Shown here: one piece after another, positions 55,606 through 64,000 of the stretch
Layout of the letters: each line of letters opens with the position of its first letter
Numbering within the stretch: the first letter of the stretch is position 1
Source: Doris montereyensis
Lineage: Eukaryota > Mollusca > Gastropoda > Nudibranchia > Dorididae
Length of the DNA: 64,000 nucleotides
Assembly: GCA_037039925.1 (NCBI GenBank)
Contig: JAXRKP010001071.1
Coordinates: 33,501-97,500, forward strand
Reading direction: 5' to 3'
The notes under the pieces: generated by a model
The model's database searches: none
Seen by the model: only the letters and a program-made list of their open reading frames with translations
What the model was told of the DNA's origin: nothing
Position numbers and translations under genes: made by a program

Positions 55606-56323
55606 TTCACTATTTACCTCCTCCTCGTTCATTCCATAGTGAGAAATTAAGTTGTCCATCTGGCTCCATCTCTCTAGTCGATTTGATTTTAATATCCAAT
55701 CTAAAGAAGAAATCACAACACTATTTTTCCATACACATACGGTAAGGTCCTTACGAATCAAAACACAAAAGGAAATGAGAGGTCCTTGAACTGGATTTTC
55801 AAAAACAACTTTATACACATAAATGCAGTCTTCTTTGATGTTGATACTAAGTTCTTTATATCTTTTTAAATAGCCCTCAAGTTTTACACTTAGAGAATTA
55901 AAACAATGTATTATATCCTTTTTTAAAACTTCTTGAAAGAAGGAATTGTCTCTCTCTCTTAAAATCTCCTTCGTTTGGCTTCAGGAACCTCTCGAGAAAT
56001 ATCGGACGTCTTCGTCAAATAAGACGGTAGATTGGGAAAGATTTTGGGGACACTTCCCTCACGCAATTTCAGACGCTTGCGTGGTACATTCTGTCCAAGA
56101 ACAATATTACATCGAATAATGTCTGCTTCTTCAAAATGTTTTTCACAGACAACAGTGTTTTTTGTAACAATTAAATTGTCACGAGGAATGTTTTTTTCCA
56201 CTGCTCTAAAAGTTCATCCTTTGGAAATGAAAATGATTTCACATATACTTTGTCTTGTTGTTCCCCTGACCTTTTGTAGTTTGAAGAGCAGCCAGGGACA
56301 CAGCATTTGTTCACCATTGTCAG
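55603..56323 (-). CDS. THAP-domain protein, probably transposon-derived
   Basis: On the minus strand an acceptor (TTTTTCAG) lies just before the ATG at 56317, so a 5' UTR exon upstream is likely. The N-terminus is a THAP zinc finger of C2CH type: CCVPGC near residue 5, FSFPKDELLEQWKK, then VVCEKHF, then GSVPKIFPN as the AVPTIF-like box. THAP domains bind DNA in host regulators and in P-element-type transposases. A downstream region with DLTVCVWKNSVVISSLDW and RLERWSQMDNLI resembles the middle part of THAP transposon proteins. Two breaks, at the A run near 56195 and near 55963, are each cured by one added base. The frame ends at a LINE junction, so the protein is truncated at about 230 residues. 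Whether it is a host gene or a dead transposon copy is open. Confidence 0.6.
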
Positions 56324-57940
56324 CTGAAAAAGAAAACAAAAATAGAAATGAATTAGTAACCTTAGTTTCACTAAAGATTCTTTCTTCACAATGTCCCCTC
56401 CCCTCATTTTGTATGCCACATCATCAACATAGACCTCAAATGATGATGATAATAATGATATATCTATGGCAATAATAAAAAATTGCTTGCTTCTAATTTT
56501 ATATTATTATATTATCATACACTTAGATTAGCACCATTCAGACTTTGCATCAACTCACTGTTTGACATCATTAACCTATACTTTGAACATTGATTATATA
56601 TTGATACAATTGAAAATAATTTGAAAAACAAATTAAAAAAAACAACAAAAACCCTAATATGAGACTATACTAAATACTATCGGATATTGATCTAGATCTA
56701 GCTAGATCTAGTCTATAGCTTTTAACATAGATGATCTAGAAAAAGTTAAAAGTTAAAATTATTAAATCATATCTAGATCTAGATCGGAAGGGGCATGTCA
56801 CTCTTGTAACTGAAGCTCTTTGTGCTTGATCCTGAATTTGATGCTACCATGTTTAAGAGTTATCTTTTCCTGAGCGAGAGGTAGCGTGTCGAGCCCATTG
56901 TGTGATTGACATTCGCACACGACCCTTTTTCGCACGACCATTATGGTTCCCCCCATCTCGCACAGCAAACTTGAGAGTTGCCTGAAGTCGCACAACCTGT
57001 GCTCCGGCACTCGCACAGTCTCAAAATGCACTGTAAATGACCCGATTTATGATCAAATCCAAAGTTTTGATACAATTTAGCTCAGTTAAAAGCTTTGAGA
57101 GTTGTTTCATTGCTAACAATGGCTAACTCACCCCCAAAACAGTTCTGTAACCCTCTCACAATTAATTTACTCACAATTAATTTACTCACAATTAATTTAC
57201 TCATGTCACACAGCTAGCGCCAGCAGTTACCCACTCACTCTCTGACACCTTAATTAAAACACATGATGTCGCACAGACAGCACCAGCAGTCACACACTGT
57301 AGTGTAAAACAGAAGAGCTGAGAAACAAATGTTGGATATAAAAGTCATGATTTTATTTATGATAATACTTAACAACTTTCACAAACATGTTATTTTCTCA
57401 ATCTCATTCATGCTCATCCCTTGCAAACTTGCATCCTTCAGACAACCTATGTGAAACCACCTCCCACAAACGCAGCCAATCCATTCACAAAATTCACTGT
57501 CTTTCTCACCAACTCAGAATATTTTATATTCTTTAGGCGAGATTTTTATAGTTGAAGTCATTTCTGAAAGTGAAAGATTTGATAATCAGTTTTGTTACTC
57601 AAAAATTAAAATATCAACTCTCTTTCTCTCTCTCCAGCAAAACGTAGTTTAAAAGCCCCACAAAAAATAGCCGTAGTCAGCATCGCATTATGCTTTACTA
57701 CTCAATTTACTCAAATATGAGTGAGAGTTGGGTGCTGTGCGACTAGTGGCACTCCTATAGAAAACTGATCCCCCTTTCGCACAGTCCCATAAACAGCATA
57801 ATAGCTACGAACACCGGCATTCCAAGGCATAGTTAAATATAGAAGGGATTTCCCAGTCACACTCAACAACAAAAACTAAATATAGAATTATTCCCATAAT
57901 TCCATATCACTAAGTAAAGTTCCAGGTCCCACTAGCGAAA
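56324..57940. other. Non-coding, with GATCTA runs and a 17-bp triplicate
   Basis: A dense GATCTA cluster lies at 56689-56711, with another at 56771-56786. The 17-bp word CAATTAATTTACTCA plus two bases is repeated three times at 57158-57203. Words like TCGCACA recur between 56900 and 57010 and near 57775. No gene seen; the region could be an intron of the THAP transcript. Confidence 0.5.
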
Positions 57941-58190
57941 ATAAAATGGCGGATATTCTTACTTTCTTCTCGATTCGCGAAGATTTTCTTGTAAAAAATA
58001 TAGCAGATGAGGACGTATCGTCTCAAAAATAGGTAGGAAGCGAAGGGAAAGGATAACTGTGTATGTGCGATACGTGGTGGCGGGGAAAAACAGCGTAATT
58101 TCGGTAAAAATCGACGCGAAAGCACGAAGTGTGCGAGAGATGGGCGTGTGCGAGTACTGGCGACTTGACTCTAGATCCAAAGTCTCTAAC
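57930..58190. promoter_or_regulatory. CpG-richer stretch, possible promoter
   Basis: The only CpG-rich segment in this part of the window. It holds AAAATGGCGGATATT (YY1-like) on the plus strand, starting a 28-codon frame that ends at a TAG. No downstream exon was recognised. It may be a promoter for either strand. Confidence 0.3.
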
Positions 58191-58280
58191 TCTAAGTGTC
58201 AATTAATCTTTTTTTTCTCCTTTTTTAAATCTAAATTCTTGCCTTACTCAACTGTTTGTCTGCCTTCCCTGTGTGTGTAG

Positions 58281-58283
58281 AGT

Positions 58284-58354
<71 letters not shown>
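58281..58354. repeat. (CT)n microsatellite
   Basis: Pure CT tract of about 70 bp. Confidence 0.96.
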
Positions 58355-58355
<1 letters not shown>

Positions 58356-58862
58356 ATCTTACTGTAGTTGATCTCCCATTTTCTTCTCTCCCAAGATCTG
58401 AGTCAGGGTGGCCACCAAATTTTCAGTTTCTCACTAGATCTACTTGATCTGGGTTAGGAAGTTGAAGACATGAATGGGCAAACCCTTTCTAATCTAGAGT
58501 GATCTAGTATCTTCAGCTGAAAATAAAAAGAAATCAAATCTAGATCTAGCTTCTTCTTCTTCTATTATTAAAATTATCATCATCATTATTATCATTATTT
58601 TTATTATCATCATCATTATTATCATTATTATAAAAAAGATAAAATTATGATGTTTAAAACAAGCCTTATTTTTAACAAACTTCAGCCTTCAGAATGGAAC
58701 CGTTCTTGAACTAAGATCTAGATCTAAATCTACTCTGATCTTAGTATGGCATCTGTGTTAGGGTCTTGAATCATAGACATCAAGTAATGACAATTGCTTT
58801 AAAATATAGAGATTCATAATGATGAAGAATAAAGTTAGGCCTAGATCTACTTACTTAGACCT

Positions 58863-58950
58863 AGATCTACTTACCTTTTTTATTTTGGTAGATGGCAAAC
58901 AACTTGTAATAGACAGTTCTGAGACGAAATGAACATGGGCGCAGCCATAT
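58863..58950 (-). other. Possible minus-strand first exon
   Basis: On the minus strand AATATGGCTGCGCCCATG opens a short frame of 22 codons, followed by a strong donor (AAAAAG then GTAAGT). This could be the untranslated first exon of the THAP gene at 56323, whose coding exon has an acceptor but no promoter close by. Inference only. Confidence 0.3.
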
Positions 58951-59257
58951 TGAAAATAGTGAATGATAACTGATATATACCAGACTACGTAAATGGGCCT
59001 TTGGCCTTGATTTCTATTATTTCATTGTCGACGTAGGCGGAAATAATTTCATAATGAATTTAAAATATTCGGATTATCGGATTAAATATTGGGTTAAAAT
59101 AAGTCTTAATTTTGTATTTGTATTTACTCTTCTTATGCAGCACAGTTAAAATATATTAGAAGTATTAATTAAAATATAATCATTCGGCCTGATAATATCA
59201 GCTGACTACCCTTGTTTCAGGAGCCTTCCAGGCCTACTACTTCTATAAGAGATTAGA

Positions 59258-59614
59258 CTACAAAAATCCTACCAATGTACCACTCAGTGCCTACCAATGA
59301 GACTACAAAAATCCTACCAATGTACCACAGTGACTAAAAAATCCTACCAATGTACCACTCAGTGACTACAAAAATCCTACCAATGTATCACTCAGTGACT
59401 ACAAAAACCCTACCAATGTTCCACTCAGTGACTACAAAAATCCTCCAATGTACCACTCAGTGACTACAAAAATCCTACCAATGTACCACTCAGTGACTAC
59501 AAAAATCCTACCAATGTACCACTCAGTGACTACAAAAATCCTACCAATGTTCCACTCAGTGACTACAAAAATCCTACCAATGTACCACTCAGTGACTACA
59601 AAAATTCTACCACA
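59258..59614 (+). repeat. 33-bp minisatellite, array 2 (about 10 units)
   Basis: Same unit and orientation as the array at 47290-48095, starting inside a unit (GACTACAAAAATCC) and ending in a degenerate one (AAATTCTACC). Confidence 0.96.
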
Positions 59615-59908
59615 AAAAGGACTTTAGTACCAATTTACAATAACATAATTTTTAGGAAAGGTGTTGGATTCTCTCTCTCCCTGTCTCAACTGTTTGTCTG
59701 TCTCTGCCTCTCTCTCTGCTTTATCTATATCTGTCTGTCTGACTCTCTCTCTCTTTGTCTCTCTTTGAACGATGGCAATCTTCAATGAAATTATAGAATA
59801 TGAAAAAGCCTAATTCAAGTTAACATGAATCATCGACATATCATTGAGTGAGTTATCTCCTTTTATGGTCGTGATTGGTAAAAAAGGAGTCGATGTCAGT
59901 TGGACTTG

Positions 59909-60032
59909 TTTGTTTGTTTTATGGAATTCTACCTCATCCACCATATGCCTCAGGTGAGAGGAAGCAGCAAGCTTAAAGATAAATGAAAGAGAGAAAAGAA
60001 AGAAGAATAACCTAAGTGGCACTCGCCAACCC
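59909..60032 (-). repeat. Short dispersed repeat R, copy 5
   Basis: Diverged minus-strand copy with GCTGCTTCCTCTCACC and the GGTGGATGAGGTAGAATTCC end. Confidence 0.55.
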
Positions 60033-60552
60033 CCCCCCTCTCTCTCATATGGTTGGACTTGAGTCTCAGATATTATATATCATCATAAGATAAGCTCAAA
60101 TCAAAGTGGCTTCACTTCCTTGATTCAAGTCAAGCCCAAAACTTTGTAACTACGAAACAGTATGTCAGAAGTGCTAAATTAAAGTAACAACAAGCGACCT
60201 TGAGGAAAAAAAGAATTCTCATGTCATAGAAGAAGACCCACACCATGTAATTATTGTACATGTAATGCAAACAGTAAAACCCAATACTACAGTTGCCTGC
60301 ATTGATCATGATGCAGTATACGCAATCTTGTATTGTAGACCTATGTGGTTGTGTGAGAGAGACAGAGATTGCGTCTTTCTATGCCTAGTTGGTGTTAGAC
60401 AAAACACAGAAACTTTCTACCAAGAGTTATTTGAATAGCGCTAAAGTATGTAATACGACATTGGAAAAAAAATCATCAATCATGATGTAGTAGTAGTATA
60501 GTAGAAGGCCAATCTGTAATACAATCACACACAATACTACTGTACCCCGTAT

Positions 60553-60655
60553 TTATCCCGTCCACCATTTGCGGTGATCTCAAGGTGAATTAAGAGGAAA
60601 CAGCATGACGAAAGGATGAGTAAAAGAGTAGAAGTAAAAGAGTGAAACTACTGCA
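60553..60655 (-). repeat. Short dispersed repeat R, copy 6
   Basis: On the minus strand: GCTGTTTCCTCTTAATTCAC, then CTTGAGATCACCGCAAATGG. Confidence 0.75.
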
Positions 60656-60659
60656 CACA

Positions 60660-62100
60660 TACAGTGAGTAATGTAATAATATTAATACTTTGGGGTTAAA
60701 TTAAAATATGCATGCTGACATGAGTTGAATTGGTCATTAATTATGAAAAAGAAGAAGTAAAGGTGGCTGCATCAATCAGGATGCTCCAAATTTAATTCAT
60801 GTATACATCATACGTGTGTGTAAGAGCGAGAGAGAGAGAGAGACATTGCGTCTTTCGTATAGGCCTAGTTGGTGTTGTGTTAGTATTAGACAAAGCACGG
60901 AGCAGAAGTTTCTGGCCTAGTGTAAGGGCTTTACTTTAACGACTTGACATCGGCGGGAACGCCTAACAATCATTAGTAACAAAGGCAGAACCAATCATGT
61001 AAAATCATAAATGAGGCAATATTCTAAAACAAAACAAAAAAATACCAAAAACAAAGAACAAAAAAGAGTAACGATTTAACTTAAAATCTTGTATCGGCAG
61101 GTCTGTAGATGTGATACTACTACTTAACTAGGCCCACTAGCACTACTGCTACTTCTACTCTGCCTCTATATATATATATCTTTTTCAATGAACATCGATC
61201 TATAATGTAACAAGATACTACTGGTAGTGCTCTACTCTCTCTGTCTCTGTCTCCTCATTTTCTCTCTCCCTCCCTGTCACTAGTGTCAATCTGTTTCTCT
61301 CTCATCGAACTCGATAAATTATACCATTGTAATATATTCTCTCTCTCACAGGCTTGCATCAGTTCTTCAGCCTTGTAATTTCTTTTGAACATGAGAAAAG
61401 TTGGTACAATGTATTTGTCATGGTAGTTTCATGTAAGACGTGCAGTGGCTTTTGACCAGTCTTTGACCTCGGTCACCGTGACCTAACTAACTCAACTGAC
61501 AGAGCAGGAGAAACTAAGAAAGATGTATCGGTGTTTGATACGTACCAAAATGACAACCACAGAAATCAGAAATGGCACTCCATTTTCAGAACTTGCTTCT
61601 GAACATTCCTGACGAAAATCATCGCACATTCTCTTTTCTTAAAAATCGGACCTCTGGCCAGAAACCCAACCTGCCAAGCGTTTCTCTGACCAAAATCTAA
61701 CCTATCCGACCTGTATGAGCGGGTGGTATTTCTTTTTCAACTCACGGTACAACACGCTGTTGTCAATAAAACCTAACATTTCATACACCGCCAGGAAGGT
61801 CTTTTCATTGATATGCTTTTTATTGTCTTGTTTTTTATTTTTATGTTAGTATTGTTACTCTCAAACAGTTATATCAAGCATACAAAAAGAACAGGAACTT
61901 TTTTGATATTGTAGATTGTTTACTTTAGAGTGCATATCCCTTAGAATAAAATAAGGGGAAAACTTTGAATTTGTCTTTTTATTTACTATTTGTGAATTTC
62001 ACAGTTAACTTAACAACACTAACATTCATTTCACAGTTTACTTCTCTCTAAGACTCATTTAATTACATTGCATATCATTACTCCGACTCATTTCGCACTG
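60660..62100. other. Non-coding, no gene seen
   Basis: AT-rich sequence with short AG and CT tracts. The motif GACATTGCGTCTTTC..TAGTTGGTGTT occurs at 60841 and in a related form at 60366, so this part also holds an old duplication of about 100 bp. Confidence 0.5.
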
Positions 62101-62108
62101 ACGGATTT

Positions 62109-62240
62109 TGTTTCATTGAAATTTACCGACTTCACCACATGTGGTGATCTCAGGGTGAATTAAGAGGAAACAGCAAGGTGAAAGATAAACAATAGAGTAA
62201 AATAAAGGAAGTAGAAACTATCAACAGCACCCACCAACCG
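62109..62240 (-). repeat. Short dispersed repeat R, copy 7 (best preserved)
   Basis: On the minus strand: CTTGCTGTTTCCTCTTAATT, then CACCCTGAGATCACCACATG, then GGTAAATTTCAATGAAACAA. All parts of the family are present. Confidence 0.85.
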
Positions 62241-62945
62241 CCCCCTCACACACAGGCAGGACTTGATTTTCATTGCACAAGAAAGTGAAGTTTGAATAAG
62301 ACTACTCGACAATTAAAACAGTTTAATGAAAACAAATACATATCATATTATGTAATATATATATATATATATATATATAATAATATTAAGGCAAACATAA
62401 ATATCAAAAATTTTCAAACATGACATCTTATATAACATGAGAGAAAATTATATGGCTAAACTGTACAAATCATTTAAAAAAATGTTTTTAAAACATAAGC
62501 ATACCGAAAGCCACATGATTTTCAAGATAATTAATATTGAAAATACATCATCATAATCATAGATGAAGGGTCTACATAGTAACAACTCTTTTACTTAAGA
62601 TAACTTGTTATTAGCATTTTCAATATTGCATATGAAATAATAGAATGGACTAACAGCAGTTGAGGCACTTAATACTTATGACATGCATAGATATTTTTCG
62701 GTTCACAATTACAAAACTCCAGAATGAGAGCCTTATTTCTCAACTTGAGTTTACGTGTAGTAAGAGCAACATAATTCTGATTTGTGAAATGTCATGCATC
62801 TGATAACAACAGGGAACAAAGTCTCTTACTGAAACTGAGCAACCTGATTTTCATGGCTTATTCGTCAAGTTTTCTATTTGCGACTAGTTTTTGTAAGGTC
62901 GATAACATTAGATGGAGAAATATGAGGTATAAGTCCTGTCAAGAT

Positions 62946-63205
<260 letters not shown>

Positions 63206-64000
63206 GGGGACGGTAGAAACAGACACAGAAAAGGACAAAAAAACTAAGCGAATGACAAATAACACATAGACTAGTATTTAAAAGAAGGAAGGAAATCAGA
63301 AAGAAGAATGAGACAGGAAGAAAGAAAGAAACTGGGGGAAAAAGAAGAAATGACAGAAAGAAAATATAAGAGTGATTTCCTTTTCTTGCTCTCTTTTATT
63401 TTTTGTAAGTTCATTTTCACTTTTTTTTTTTACTTTCTTTCTTTTTTTTTTGTCTATCTTCTCTGACTCCAGTTATGTCCTCAATTTCCTGAGATTAGTT
63501 TACTCTATTTCACTGGAGCTTACACGGTCACCACATTTATTGAAGGTCAGCGTAAAGGAAAGTATAGCACTATCAGGGAAACACTTTCAATCCTTTTTCA
63601 CAAACACAAAAGCCAACAACATAATAAATTTCTGTCTTGAATTATAAGATTTAAGAATAGCTTCCAGGATGAGAAAAACGTTGTTGTATTTGAACATTTC
63701 AAATACAAAACATTAAAATTCCCCGATAATGTTATAAACCTTCAAAATTCAACTTATGGCAAAATACTACAGTGGGAGTCGGATTCAACGAGGTCGTCGG
63801 GACTGACGCTAGGTCCTCATATGAGATCTTTCGCTGAATGCGGAGTCAACAAAGAACTTTCCAATTCTACAGCATTGATTATTTTTTATTTAATTTCAAA
63901 GGAAAGGCGTTTGCGCTTTGTGGGTTTTGATGTAGAAGTAGATGCCATTAAGATAAATCAGAATGAAGCGACAGTACAGTGAGTTACAGAGGTGTGAACG
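63206..64000. other. Window end, no gene seen
   Basis: Purine-rich then pyrimidine-rich low-complexity sequence, followed by about 500 bp of ordinary AT-rich DNA without a convincing frame. Confidence 0.5.

Noticed and set aside
57951..58034. 28-codon frame starting ATGGCGGAT
   Set aside because: Ends in a stop with no usable donor before it and no downstream exon; kept only as a possible promoter mark.

Overview
This is an intron-rich, AT-rich animal nuclear sequence, with GT-AG introns, long di- and trinucleotide microsatellites, tRNA-derived SINEs, non-LTR and LTR retrotransposons and DNA-transposon relics. Very frequent runs of the six-base word GATCTA and the transposon mix suggest a mollusc, perhaps a gastropod. 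That is inference; nothing here fixes the species.

Two genes are identified with confidence and lie head to head. MED29 (Mediator subunit 29) runs leftward from 26368 to 19176 in four coding exons. PAF1 (a core subunit of the RNA polymerase II-associated PAF1 complex) runs rightward from 27019 to 45744 in thirteen coding exons. Their start codons are 651 bp apart across a promoter with ETS-like and NRF1-like motifs. The same divergent pair is adjacent in human. Both products act on RNA polymerase II transcription: MED29 at initiation, PAF1 at elongation and chromatin modification.

Left part: microsatellites (1.3-1.5 kb); a decayed DDE-transposase-like gene (3.9-5.8 kb) inside a possible large DNA transposon; a 39-bp minisatellite (6.4 kb); an unidentified rightward gene with phase-compatible exons (8.4-14.0 kb); SINEs; and a 1.6-kb Tigger/pogo-like element with inverted ends and a TA target duplication (15.9-17.5 kb). 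MED29 intron 2 holds a nearly full-length leftward RTE-like LINE bounded by a 12-bp target duplication. PAF1 intron 1 holds a tandem duplication of about 2.2 kb; its other introns hold SINEs, a short dispersed repeat and a LINE tail.

Right part: a 33-bp minisatellite (47.3-48.1 kb, with a second array at 59.3-59.6 kb); a very long CT tract; and a nested transposon island (49.5-56.3 kb). The island contains a copia-type gag-protease fragment, a split CR1-like LINE, a young Ty3/gypsy element with 179-bp LTRs, and a THAP-domain gene. The last 7 kb is mostly repeats with no gene seen.

Reading frames break repeatedly in otherwise unrelated genes. In nine places I could place, the break is repaired by adding exactly one base, often in a homopolymer. 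This looks like deletion-biased consensus error, so several apparent pseudogenes may be intact in life.
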